Assembly: GCF_040869045.1 (NCBI RefSeq)
Contig: NC_090322.1
Span: 82,173,675 to 82,237,674, forward strand
Origin: Eurosta solidaginis
Taxonomy: Eukaryota > Arthropoda > Insecta > Diptera > Tephritidae
Direction: 5' to 3'
Length of the DNA: 64,000 bases
Positions 31,727 through 42,270 of the stretch are shown here, piece by piece. The position numbers were made by a program, and so were the translations under genes. Position 1 is the first letter of the stretch; each line of letters starts with the position of its first letter. The notes beneath the pieces are model-generated. The model did no database searches. It was not told the DNA's origin and saw nothing but the letters and a program-made list of their open reading frames with translations.

Positions 31727-34060
31727 TTCTGGATCACCTGGTCAAAATTTGGTCGATATCGCGAGAACGCCTTCACATATACATCTAAGGGCCACTCGCT
31801 TTTAAAACCCTCATTAATACCTTTAGTTTGATATCCATATCGTACAAACACATACTAGAGTCACCCATGTCCCACCCTATTGGCGATATCTCGAAAAGGC
31901 GTCCACCTATAGACCTAATGCCCACTCCCTCTTAAAATGCTCAGTAACACCTTTCGTTTGATACCCATATCGTACAAACATTCTAGAGTCACCCCTGGCC
32001 CACCCTAATGGCGATATCTCGAAAAGGCGTCCACCTATAGACCTAATGTCCACTCCCTCTTAAAATGCTCAGTAACACCTTTCGTTTGATACCCATATCG
32101 TACAAACATTCTAGAGTCACCCCTGGCCCACCCTAATGGCGATATCTCGAAAAGGCGTCCACCTATAGACCTAATGCCCACTCCCTCTTAAAATGCTCAG
32201 TAACACCTTTCGTTTGATACCCATATCGTACAAACATTCTAGAGTCACACCTGGCCCACCCTAATGGCGATATCTCGAAAAGGCGTCCACCTATAGACCT
32301 AATTCCGACTCCCTCTTAAAATGCTCAGTAATACCTTTCGTTTGATACCCATATCGTACAAACATTCTAGAGTCACCCTTGGTCCACCTTTATGGCGATA
32401 TCTCGAAAAGGCGTCCACCTATAGAACTAAGGATTACTCCCTTTTAAAATACTCATTACCACCTTCCATTTGATACCCATATCGTACAAACACATTCTAG
32501 AGTCACCCTGGCCCACCCTAATGGCGATATCTCGAAAAGGCGTCCACCTATACACCTAATGCCCACTCCCTCTTAAAATGCTCAGTAACACCTTTCGTTT
32601 GATACCCATATCGTACAAACATTCTAGAGTCACCCTTGGTCCACCTTTATGGCGATATCTCGAAAAGGCGTCCACCTATAGAACTAAGGATTACTCCCTT
32701 TTAAAATACTCCTTACCACCTTTCATTTGATACCCATATCGTACAAACACATTCTAGAGTCACCCCTGGCCCACCCTAATGGCGATATCTCGAAAAGGCG
32801 TCCACCTATAGACCTAATGCCCACTCCCTCTTAAAATGCTCAGTAACACCTTTCGTTTGATACCCATATCGTACAAACATTCTAGAGTCACCCCTGGCCC
32901 ACCCTAATGGCGATATCTCGAAAGGGCGTCCACCTATAGACCTAATGCCCACTCCCTCTTAAAATGCTCAGTAACACCTTTCGTTTGATGCCCATATCGT
33001 ACAAACACATTCTAGAGTCACCCCTGGCCCACCCTAATGACGATATCTCGAAAAGGCGTCCACCTATAGACCTCATGCCCACTCCCTTTTAAAATGCTCA
33101 GTAACACCCTTCGTTTGATACCCATATCGTACAAACATTCTAGAGTGTCCCTTGGTCCACCTTTATGGCGATATCTCGAAAAGCGTCCACCTATAGAACT
33201 AAGGATTACTCCCTTTTAAAATACTCATTACCATCTTTCATTTGATACCCATATCATACAAACACATTCTAGAGTCACCCCTGGCCCACCCTAATGGCGA
33301 CATTTCGAAAAGGCGTCCACCTATAGACCTAATGCCCACTCCCTCTTAAAATGCTCAGTAACACTTTTCGTTTGATACCCATATCGTACAAACATTCCAG
33401 AGTCACCCCTGGCCCACCCTAATGGCGATATCTCGAAAAGGCGTCCACCTATAGACCTAATGCCCACTCTAAAATGCTCAGCAACACCTTTCATTTGATT
33501 CCCATATCGTACAAACACATTCTAGAAACACCCCTGGTCCACCTTTATGGCGATATCTCGAAACGGCGTCCACCTATGGAGCTAAGGATCACTCCTTTTC
33601 AAAATACTCATTAACAGCTTTCATTTGATACCCATATCTTACAAACATATTCTAGAGTCACCCCTGGTCCACCTTTATGGCGATTTCTCGAAAAGGCGTT
33701 CACCTAAAGAACTAAAGCCCATTCCCTTTTAAAATACTCATTACCACCTTTCATTTGATACCCATATCGTACAAACACATTATAGAGTCACCCCTGGTCC
33801 ACCTTAATGGGGACATCTCGAAAAGGCGTCCACCGATAGACCTAAGGCCCACTCCCTCTTAAAATGCTCAGTAGCACCTTTCATTTGATACCCATATCGT
33901 ACAAACAAATTATAGAGTCAGCCCTGGTCCACCTTTATGGCGATATCCCTAAATGGCGTCCATACATAGAACTATGGCCTACTCTCTCTTAAAATACTCT
34001 TTAATACCTTTAATTTGATACACATGTCATACAACCACATTCCAGGGTTACCCCAGGTTC
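31727..34060 (+). repeat. Internal tandem array of HINE3, about 18 units of about 130 bp
   Basis: CTAGAG or close variants recur at 31857, 31983, 32111, 32239 and so on to about 33913. Two unit types alternate: one with CTAATGCCCACTCCCTC (CCACCCTAATGG) and one with CTAAGGATTACTCCC (CCACCTTTATGG). This points to a dimeric or multimeric expansion pattern. Confidence 0.85.
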
Positions 34061-34140
34061 ATTTTCCTTATTTTGCCTCCATAGCTCTCAACTGAGTATG
34101 TAATGTTCGGTTACACCCGAACTTAGCCTTCCTTACTTGT

Positions 34141-34185
34141 TATAAATAAACTTACCGGCCTGGTTAAAATACGTAAGTCGTTTTT
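34141..34185. repeat. 45-bp satellite linker between HINE3 and HINE4
   Basis: TATAAATAAACTTACCGGCC to AAGTCGTTTTT is one small piece of a monomer. HINE3 ends in the first T-tract of the monomer and HINE4 begins at the next T-tract of the same monomer, so two elements sit in one monomer. Confidence 0.9.
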
Positions 34186-37100
34186 ATACTCAGTTGAGCA
34201 GAGCTCACAGAGTATATTAACTTTGATTGGATATCGGTTGGTTGTACAGGTATAAAGGAATCGAGATAGATATAGACTTCCTTATATCAAAATCATCAGT
34301 ATCGAAAAAAAATTTGATTGAGCCATGTCCGTCCGTCCGTCCGTCTGTCCGTTAACACGATAACTTGAGTAAATTTTGAGCTATCTTGATGAAATTTGGT
34401 ATGTAGATTCCTGAGCACTCATCTCAGATTGCTATTTAAAATGAACGATATCGGACTATAACCACGCCCACTTTTTCGATATCGAAAATTTCGAAAAACC
34501 GAAAAAATGCGATAATTCATTGCCAAAGGCGGTTAAAGCGATGAAACTTGGTAGGTGGGTTGACGTTATGACACAGAATAGAAAATTAGTAAGATTTTGG
34601 ACAATGGGCGTGGCACCGCCCACTTTTACAAGAAGGTAATTTAAAAGTTTTGCAAGCTGTAATTTGGCAGTCGTTGAAGATATCATGATGAAATTTGGCA
34701 GCAACGTTACTACTATTACTATATATGTGCTAAATAAAAATTAGCAAAATTGAATAAAGAACACGCCCACTTTTTAAAAAAAAAATTTTTTTAATTCAAA
34801 TTTTAACAAAAAATTTAATATCTTTACTGTATATAAGTAAATTAAGTCAAAATTCAACTCCGGTAATGATATGATGAAACAAAATACAAAAATAAATTTT
34901 CATTTAGTTTGTCTAGAATACTTTTAATGCCATAATTCGAACAAAAATTTACCAATCCTTCTCAAATTTGGTATGGGCATAGATTCTATGACGGTAACTG
35001 TTCTATGTGAAAATGGGCGAAATCGGTGGAAGCCACGCCCAGTTTTTAAACACAGTCCACCGTCTGTCCTTCCGCTCGGCCGTTAACACAATAACTTGAG
35101 AAAAAACCGATATATCTTTACTAAACTTAGCCCACGTACTTATATGAACTCACTTTTCTTGGTATAAAAAATGGCCGAAATCCGACCATAACCACGCCCA
35201 CTTTATCGATATCGAAAATTACGAAAAATGAAAAAAATGCCATAATTCTATACCAAATACGAAAAAGGGGATCAAACATGGTAACGGGATTGGTTTATTG
35301 ACGCAAAATATAACTTTGGAAAAAACTTTTTAAAATGGGTGTGACACTTACCATATTAAGTAGAAGAAAATGAAAAAGTTCTACAAGGCGAAATCAACAG
35401 CCCTTGGAATCTTGGCATGAATACTGTTAGTGGTATTGCATATATAAATAAATTAGCAGTACCCGACAGATGATTTTCTGGATCACCTGGTCCACATTTG
35501 GTCGATATCGCGAGAACGCCTTCACATATACATCTAAGGGCCACTCGCTTTTAAAACCCTCATTAATGCTTTTAATTTGATATCCATATCGTACAAACAC
35601 ATTCTAGAGTCACCCCTGGCCCACCCTAATGGCGATATCTCGAAAAGGCGTCTACCTATAGACCTAATTCCCACTCCCTCTTAAAATGCTCAGTGACACC
35701 TTTCGTTTGATACCCATATCGTACAAACATTCTAGAGTCACCCTAATGGCGATATCCCAAAAAGGCGTCCACCTATAGACCTAATGTCCCCTCCCTATTA
35801 AAATGCTCAGTAACACCTTTCGTTTGATACCCATATCGTACAAACATTCTAGAGTCACCCCTGGCCCACCCTAATGGCGATATCTCGAAAAGGCTTCCAC
35901 CTATAGAACTAATGATTACTCCCTTTTAAAATACTCATTACCACCGTTCATTTGATACCCATATCGTACAAACACATTCTAGAGTCACCCCTGGCCCACC
36001 CTAATGGCGATATCTCGAAAAGGCGTCCACCTATAGACCTAATGCCCACTCCCTCTTAAAATGCTCAGTAACACCTTTCGTTTGATACCCATATCGTACA
36101 AACATTCTAGAGTCACCCCTGGCCCACCCTAATGGCGATATCTCGAAAAGGCGTCCACCTATAGACCTAATGCCCACTCCCTCTTAAAATGCTCAGTAAC
36201 ACCTTTCGTTTGATACCCATATCGTACAAACACATTCTAGAGTCACCCCTGGCCCACCCTAATGACGATATCTCGAAAAGGCGTCCACCTATAGACCTCA
36301 TGCCCACTCCCTCTTAAAATGCTCAGTAACACCTTTCGTTTGATACCCATATCGTACAAACATTCTAGAGTCACCCTTGGTCCACCTTTATGGCGATATC
36401 TCGAAAAGGCGTCCACCTATAGGACTAAGGATTACTCCCTTTTAAAATACTCATTACCATCTTTCATTTGATACCCGTATCATACAAACACATTCTAGAG
36501 TCACCCCTGGCCCACCCTAATGGCGACATTTCGAAAAGGCGTCCACCTATAGACCTAATGCCCACTGCCTCTTAAAATGCTCAGTAACACTTTTCGTTTG
36601 ATACCCATATCGTACAAACATTCTAGAGTCACCCCTGGTCCACCCTAATGGCGATATCTCGAAAAGGCGTCCACCTATAGAACTAATGCCCACTCCCTCT
36701 TAAAATGCTCAGTAACACCTTTCATTTCATTCCCATATCGTACAAACACATTCTAGAGACACCCTGGTCCACCTTTATGGCGATATCTCGAAACGTCGTC
36801 CACCTATGGAACTAAGGATCACTCCTTTTCAAAATACTCATTAACAGCTTTCATTTGATACCCATATCGTACAAACATATTCTAGAGTCACATCTGGTCC
36901 ACCTTTATGGCGATTTCTCGAAAAGGCGTTCACCTATAGAACTAAAGCCCATTCCCTTTTAAAATACTCATTACCACCTTTCATTTGATACCCATATCGT
37001 ACAAACACATTCTAGAGTCACCCCTGTTCCACCTTAATGGCGATATCTCGAAAAGGCGTCCGCCGATAGACCTAAGGCTCACTCCCTCTTAAAATGCTCA

Positions 37101-37386
37101 GTAAGACCTTTCATTTGATACCCATATCGTACAAACAAATTCTAGAGTCAGCCCTGGTCCACCTTTATGGCGATATCCCTAAATGGCGTCCATCCATAGA
37201 ACTATGGCCTACTCTCTCTTAAAATACTCTTTAATACCTTCCATTTGATACATATGTCATACAACCACATTCCAGGGTTACCCTAGGTTCATTTTCCTAC
37301 ATGGTGATTTTCCTTATTTTGTCTCCATAGCTCTCAACTGAGTATGTAATGTTCGGTTACACCCGAACTTAGCCTTCGTTACTTGT
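34186..37386 (+). mobile_element. HINE4: Helentron-like non-autonomous element
   Basis: 3201 bp. Subterminal repeats are TACTCAGTTGAG (34187-34198) and CTCAACTGAGTA (37333-37344); the hairpin GTTCGG/CCGAAC is at 37351-37368; the end is CGTTACTTGT. Flanks AAGTCGTTTTT and TTTTCAACAAATTTG rejoin as a normal monomer. It is thus in the second T-tract of the monomer, unlike HINE1-3. It lacks the GGGCGTGGCTCCGCCCA stem-loop block near the middle (compare 34890-34900), so it has an internal deletion. No ORF of note. Confidence 0.8.
35474..37295 (+). repeat. Internal tandem array of HINE4, about 14 units of about 130 bp
   Basis: CTAGAG recurs from about 35607 to 37141 at roughly 130-bp spacing, with the same two unit types as HINE3. 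One unit near 35740 is shortened (GAGTCACCCTAATGG, about 10 bases missing). Confidence 0.85.
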
Positions 37387-38585
37387 TTTTCAACAAATTT
37401 GAGTAGATCACTCAGCAGTCGTTTTCGTCAGAGCGACAATTTTTGAGATAGTTATTAAAACTTTTTAAAGGTTGTCAAACGTTGTTTCTCGGTTTATATT
37501 CTCTAATTCTAGAGTTAAATTTGATAAATACCGCATACATTTTTTAACCCATTCGTTTTGGTTACTCGACCGCTCCGTCCTCGTGTAGCCTACATATTAC
37601 GTTTTTCTAAATAAACTTACCGGCCTAAAGGTTAAGCATGCTTAAAATACGTAAGTCGTTTTGTTCAACAAATTTGAGTAGATCACTCAGCAGTTGTATG
37701 CTTCAGAGCGACAATTTTTGTGATAGTTATTAAAACTTTTTAAAGGTTTCAAACGTTGTTTCTCGTTTTATATCCTTTAATTCTAGAGATATTTATTAAA
37801 ACTGTTTAAATGTTGTCAAACGTTGTTTCTCGTTTTATATCCTTTAATTCTAGATTTAAATATGATAAAACCGCGTACGAATTTGTTTAAGCCATTCGTT
37901 TTGGTTACTCGACCGTCCTCGTGTAGCCTACATTTTACGTTTTTCTAAATAAACTTACCGGCCTAAAGGTTAAGCATGGTTAAAATACTTAAGTCGTTTC
38001 GTTTAACAAATTTGAGTAGATCAATCGGCAGTTGTTGGCTTCAGAACAATAATTTTTGATATAGTTATTAAAAGTTTTTAAAGGGTTTCAAACGTTGTTT
38101 CTCGTTTTATATCCTTTAATATTAGGGTTAAATATGATAAAACCTGCGTACGAATTTTTTTAACCCATTCATTTTGGTTACTCGACCGCTCCGTCCTCGT
38201 GTAACCTACATATTGCGTTTTTCTGAATAAACTTTCTGGCCTAAAGGTCAAGCATGGTTAGAATACTTAAGTCATTTCGTTCAACAAATTTGAATAGATC
38301 ACTCAGCAGTTCTTGGCTTCAGGACAATAATTTCTGATATTGATATTGCGTTTTTCTGAATAAACTTTCTGGCGTAAAGGTTAAGCATGGTTAGAATACT
38401 TAAGTCGTTTCGTTCAACAAATTTGAATAGATCACTCAGCAGTTGTTGGCTTCAGAACAATAATTTCTGATATAGTTATTAAAAGTTTTTAAAGGTTGTC
38501 AAACGTTGTTTCTCGTTTTATATTCTTTAATTCTAGAGTTAAATATGATAAAACCGCGTACGAATTTGTTTAACTCATTCGTTTT
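37387..38585. repeat. Satellite segment between HINE4 and Copia
   Basis: About 4 monomers, some rearranged. There is an internal partial duplication near 37785-37860 (TTCTAGAGATATTTATTAAA inserted) and a truncated monomer near 38335-38345 (TGATATTGATATTGCG). It ends with GTTTT (38581-38585), the left target duplication of Copia. Confidence 0.9.
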
Positions 38586-38793
38586 TGTTAAAGCATCAAA
38601 GCAGTTCAACTATAAAAACATGATCTTGATGAATATTGTTCAACTGTAACTTTTATAACTTGTTAATTTTAAACTTAACCATCTCTGAGTATTTGAGCTA
38701 TTTTCCATCTGCATTATAATTTTTTTTTCATTCAGTTTTTTTTACTCTAAAATAAAATACTTGGTCGTATACTCTAAAATCGGCGTTTTATCA
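38586..38793 (+). repeat. Copia copy 1 5' LTR
   Basis: TGTTAAAGCATC to GGCGTTTTATCA, 208 bp, followed at once by the priming site. Confidence 0.95.
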
Positions 38794-38809
38794 GGTTATG
38801 GGCCCAGAG
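38794..38809 (+). other. Copia primer binding site for the initiator Met tRNA half
   Basis: GGTTATGGGCCCAG lies directly after the LTR. Fly copia uses the same sequence, which pairs with the anticodon-arm region of initiator Met tRNA (an internal half-molecule primer) rather than the CCA end. This strongly supports the Copia assignment. Confidence 0.85.
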
Positions 38810-38890
38810 CCACGCGAATACGGGAATTAAATATTACTTAGTTTCTTTTGCGGTAACGGGAGCTTAACGAATTTTGCAAATTCGTCCAAT

Positions 38891-39695
38891 ATGTCAAATT
38901 TTCGTATCGAGCCGCTAAGAAAACTACGATACGTGGAAAATGCAAATGCGTGTGATTTTGGTCAAAAACGATTTGTGGTCCTATGTGGAAGGGAGCAAGG
39001 AATGTCCTACGGCTGCTGAAGAAGCAGTTTTTTGGAAAATAAATGACCAGAAAGCATGTGCGGACATTATGCTAGCTATGAGTCCATCTGAGCTGGGACT
39101 AGTGGTAGAATGTGAAAATGCACAGAAAATGTGGGCAAAGCTTGAGGCTACATATCAGTCGAAAGGGCCTGCTCGGAAAGCGACTTTATTACCCGATGGT
39201 GAAAACGTAAGAAAGCATTTAAATGATTTTTTTGATGCAGTCGCGAAATTGAAAGATATCAAAGTTGAAATAGGCGATGAGCTGTTAGCAATTTTGCTTC
39301 TTTATAGTTTGCCAGATTCTTATGAGACGTTTCGTTGTGCTCTAGAGACGCGTGATGATTTGCCTAAGCCCGAAATGCTTCGCGTAAAGGTTTTAGAAGA
39401 ATCGGAATCGCGAAAAGTGAAACAAGAAAGAAATGAAAATGATGCATTATATGTTAAAAGAAATCAGAATCAAAAACAAAATTACAATAATTCTGACGCG
39501 AAACGCGGTCAAAAGCGAATAAAATGTTATCGATGTGGGAGTTTTGGTCATTATGCGAGAGACTGTAAAACGAAGATAGAACATTGTAAACAAAGTGTAA
39601 AGAAGGACGAAAATAAGTCCCGTGAAATGCAAAATGCATCTTTAAATGCAACTGAATCGGTTTTCTTGTGCCCTGGAGGAAATAAAAATTGGTGA
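38891..39695 (+). pseudogene. Copia Gag (copy 1), frameshift near the N-terminus
   Basis: The likely natural start is ATG 38891 (MSNFRIEPLRK), but one base is out of phase at about 38915-38924. The conserved YDTWKMQMR continues in another frame, open from 38919 (first ATG 38940, 251 codons to the stop). From 38940 the product has the Gag helical core and one CCHC knuckle CYRCGSFGHYARDC (residues 196-209). It ends at TGA 39693-39695, directly before the protease motif and in the same frame. Copia normally makes Gag and Pol from one frame, so this stop either disables Pol or is read through; the former is likelier in such a damaged copy. Confidence 0.85.
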
Positions 39696-40535
39696 TTGGA
39701 TAGTGGTTGTACATCTCATATGAGTGCAGATAAAAATAATTTTGAGCAATTGTCTGAATTAAATCAATTGCTTAACTTAGCCAACAATAACTCAACAAAA
39801 ATAACAGGTATCGGTGATGTGAAAGTGGTTGTAGACGAAAATGATTGCGAGAAAAATATAACACTTAATGATGTGCTGTATGTGCCAGATCTACGTACAA
39901 ATTTATTATCTGTATCTAAGATAGTGGATAAAGGTTATGAAGTCCACTTTCATAAATGTGATGCTGTGGTAATTGACAAAAACAAAAGTGTACTTTTTAC
40001 CGCGAAAAGAGATGTAAATCTATATTTCATGAAAAATCAGATCGAAAATAATGCGTTTATAGTTCAACCGAAGAACAATATTGACTTGTGGCATTATCGA
40101 ATGGGTCATTTGAATGAGCGCGATTTGAAGGAGATGGCAAAGAGCAACTCCGTTTACGGTCTTGATATAGAACCCAAGCAAAATTTTTTAGTATGCGAAA
40201 TATGTGTGAGTGAAAAGCAAACGCGCACGGAATTTCCTAAAAGTGTATCGAATCGTACAAATGCCGTTCTCGAAATTGTCCATAGCGATGTGTGTGGTCC
40301 GATGCGTTGTGCATCAAATTCAGGTGCAAAGTATTTCGTAACTTTTATTGACGAATACTCGAGGTGGTGCGAAGTGCATTTCATTAAAAACAAATCGGAT
40401 GTGTTTGAGGCATTCAAAAAGTTTAAAGCGGCAGCGAAGACATTTACGGGGCGAAAATTAAAGCGCTGCAATTGGACAACGGTCGAGAATATTGTAATAG
40501 AGAGTTTGATGAGTTCCTACAGAAGTTCGGCATAA
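39696..40535 (+). pseudogene. Copia protease and N-terminal integrase (copy 1)
   Basis: No ATG start: this is the in-frame continuation after the Gag-end TGA. LDSGCTSHM is the aspartic protease active site. The GAG-pre-integrase zinc finger follows (LWHYRMGHL with CEICVSEKQ giving HHCC). VHSDVCGPM carries the first integrase Asp. The frame is lost near 40460, where GRKLK passes into unrelated residues up to the stop at 40535; the integrase continues from about 40472 in a different frame. Confidence 0.85.
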
Positions 40536-41233
40536 AGCGTCGCTTATCTACGCCGTATACACCACAACAAAATGGTACGTCCGAACGTAAGAATCGAACA
40601 CTTGTCGAGATGGCCAGGTGTATGATGAAGCAGGCGGGTGTACCTCCAAATTTATGGGCTGAAGCCATTAATACGGCATTTTATTTGCGAAATAGGTGTA
40701 TAACAAAAGCAACGTGTGAAGTGCCGTATAAAATGTGGTCAAATAAAATTCCAACCGGGACACATTTAAGAATTTTTGGGTCAAAAGTATATGTACTGAA
40801 TAAGGACAAGTCGAAAGACAAAATGCAGTCCCGTTCTTTCCCATGTGTAATGGTAAGCTATTCAGACGAATCAAAGGCTTATCGGTTGTGGTCGAAAGAA
40901 AAACGAAATGTAATTATAAGTCGCGCTGTTAAATTCATTAATGAACCCGGTTTTGATAACGAATATGAAGAAATATATACATTTGAAAATGACAATAAGA
41001 TCGAAATCCCAGTGAATTTAATTAATTCGCAAGTAGTAGCTACAAGCGATAGTGAAATACGCAGTGGCAATAACACATCGGTTGTAAACGTAAATAGCGA
41101 AATACTTAATGGCAATAATACATCGGTTGTAACCGTAAAACGTGGACGAGGTCGACCACGGTTGCAACGTGGTCAACGCGGAAGACCGAAGAAAATTTAT
41201 TCGCAAGCTGAGATTCCAGATGATTCCAGATGA
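40472..41233 (+). pseudogene. Copia integrase core and C-terminus (copy 1)
   Basis: LDNGREY supplies the second catalytic Asp and NGTSERKNRT the catalytic Glu. Then come the typical Copia integrase C-terminal stretches (FGSKVYVLNK, SFPCVMVSYS) and a basic, AT-hook-like run (KRGRGRPRLQRGQRGRPKK). The frame ends at a 10-bp tandem duplication, GATTCCAGAT repeated at about 41213-41232, which throws it into a stop. Confidence 0.85.
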
Positions 41234-41296
41234 TTCGTCACAAAGTGACGAGCTGTGTGAAGTGATTCAGAAGAAGAAGTTTTTGAAGAATGTGAG

Positions 41297-42037
41297 ATGG
41301 CTAATTTTGTAGGAAGTCTTGATCCATTAACTTGGCTTGAAGCCGAGTCTTCACCAGATGCTGAGGTATGGAAAAAAGCAATAGAAGACGAATACCTGGC
41401 GCAAATTAAAAACAATACTTGGGAAATTTGTGAACGTCCTACTGAACGTAAAGTTATTGGCGACCGTTTAGTGCTTCGTGTTAAAGATGACGGAAAGAAG
41501 AAAGCTCGGTTAGGGGCTAAGGGGTTTGCACAACGTCAAGGGGAGGACTTTCTCGAAACATATGCACCAGTGGCGCGTTCGACATCTATATGGCTCCTAT
41601 CAGCTTTATCAGCTGAAATGGACCTCGAGATACATCAAATGGATGTAGTTACGGCTTATCATAATGGAAATCAACGTTCCGTAGCGTTATCCAGTACTGA
41701 AGCTGAATATATGGCAATAACTGAGAGTACCAAAGAAGCAATGTACCTTAGAGGAATTTTAGGTGTTTTATGTGAATGCGTTCAGTTATATAATGACAGC
41801 CAAAGTGCACAAAAACTTATTCAATGCATTGGTTATCGTTCACGCACTAAACACATTGACGTTCGTCATCATTATGTTCGAGAGTGTCAGCGACGTGGTA
41901 CAGTGTCACTATGCTATATGCCAACTGCAGATATGCCAGCAGATTTTCTCACAAAGGGTGTACAACAAATAAAACATACTAAGTGCAGAGCAGCATTAGG
42001 TATCGGTATTGGAAATAAATTCAACAAGGACATATAG
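41297..42037 (+). pseudogene. Copia reverse transcriptase-RNase H with internal deletion (copy 1)
   Basis: It begins with the conserved linker to RT (WKKAIEDEYLAQIKNNTW) and the first RT blocks (ARLGAKGFAQ, YAPVARSTSI, QMDVVTAYHNG). After HNG the protein jumps directly to NQRSVALSSTEAEYMA, which belongs to RNase H. The palm, including the catalytic YVDD, is therefore deleted in frame at about 41668-41672, roughly 800 bp less than family length. RNase H continues with NDSQSA, KHIDVRHHYVRE and DMPADFLTKG. No polymerase activity is possible. Confidence 0.9.
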
Positions 42038-42047
42038 TCTCACTTCT

Positions 42048-42058
42048 TGGAGGGGAGG
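42048..42058 (+). other. Copia polypurine tract (copy 1)
   Basis: TGGAGGGGAGG directly precedes the 3' LTR at 42059. Location and composition fit plus-strand priming. Confidence 0.85.
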
Positions 42059-42265
42059 TGTTAAAGCATCAAAGCAGTTCAACTATAAAAACATGAATTT
42101 GATGAATATTGTTCAACTGTAACTTTTATAACTTGTTAATTTTAAACTTAACTATCTCTCAGTATTTGAGCTATTTGCCATCTGAATTATAATTTTTTTT
42201 CATTCAGTTTTTTTTACTCTAAAATAAAATATTTGGTCGTATACTCTAAAATCGGCGTTTTATCA
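42059..42265 (+). repeat. Copia copy 1 3' LTR
   Basis: 207 bp. It differs from the 5' LTR at CATGAATTTG, AACTATCTCTCAG, ATTTGCCATCTGAA, one T fewer in a T-run, and ATATTTGG. Confidence 0.95.
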
Positions 42266-42270
42266 GTTTT

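Larger units (their letters stand above)
30393..34140 (+). mobile_element. HINE3: large Helentron-like non-autonomous element
   Basis: 3748 bp. Subterminal repeats are TACTCAGTTGAG (30394-30405) and CTCAACTGAGTA (34087-34098), then the hairpin GTTCGG/CCGAAC (34105-34122) and the end CTTACTTGT. It is inserted between GTTGCGTTTTT and TATAAATAAACTTACC, the same monomer phase as HINE1 and HINE2, with no target duplication. The longer size relative to HINE2 comes mainly from more copies of the internal repeat. Blocks with GGGCGTGG(C/A)ACGCCCA-like palindromes and TTTATCGATATCG (a perfect TATCGATA near 31456) are present. No coding capacity is seen; ORFs such as 33321-33518 are repeat by-products. 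Confidence 0.8.
38586..42265 (+). mobile_element. Copia element, copy 1 (defective Ty1/Copia LTR retrotransposon)
   Basis: LTRs of 208 and 207 bp (38586-38793 and 42059-42265) start TGTTAAAGC and end TTTTATCA. They are flanked by the 5-bp target duplication GTTTT (38581-38585 and 42266-42270) made from satellite CATTCGTTTTGG. The LTRs differ by seven substitutions and one T-run indel, so the insertion is older than Gypsy-A. The priming site is copia-type. Coding sequence is broken by frameshifts, an in-frame TGA and a deletion of most of the reverse transcriptase. An almost identical copy is at 60188-63867. Confidence 0.95.

Noticed and set aside
31727..37295. CRISPR-like regular repeats
   Set aside because: Units of about 130 bp are contiguous, without distinct spacers, inside a eukaryotic transposable element.
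13568..37386. HINEs as foldback or other DNA transposons
   Set aside because: There are no terminal inverted repeats at the true ends and no target duplication; only subterminal 12-bp repeats with a 3' hairpin are present.
13568..37386. Rep/helicase or endonuclease genes of an autonomous Helentron
   Set aside because: No frame in any HINE shows Rep HUH or helicase motifs.
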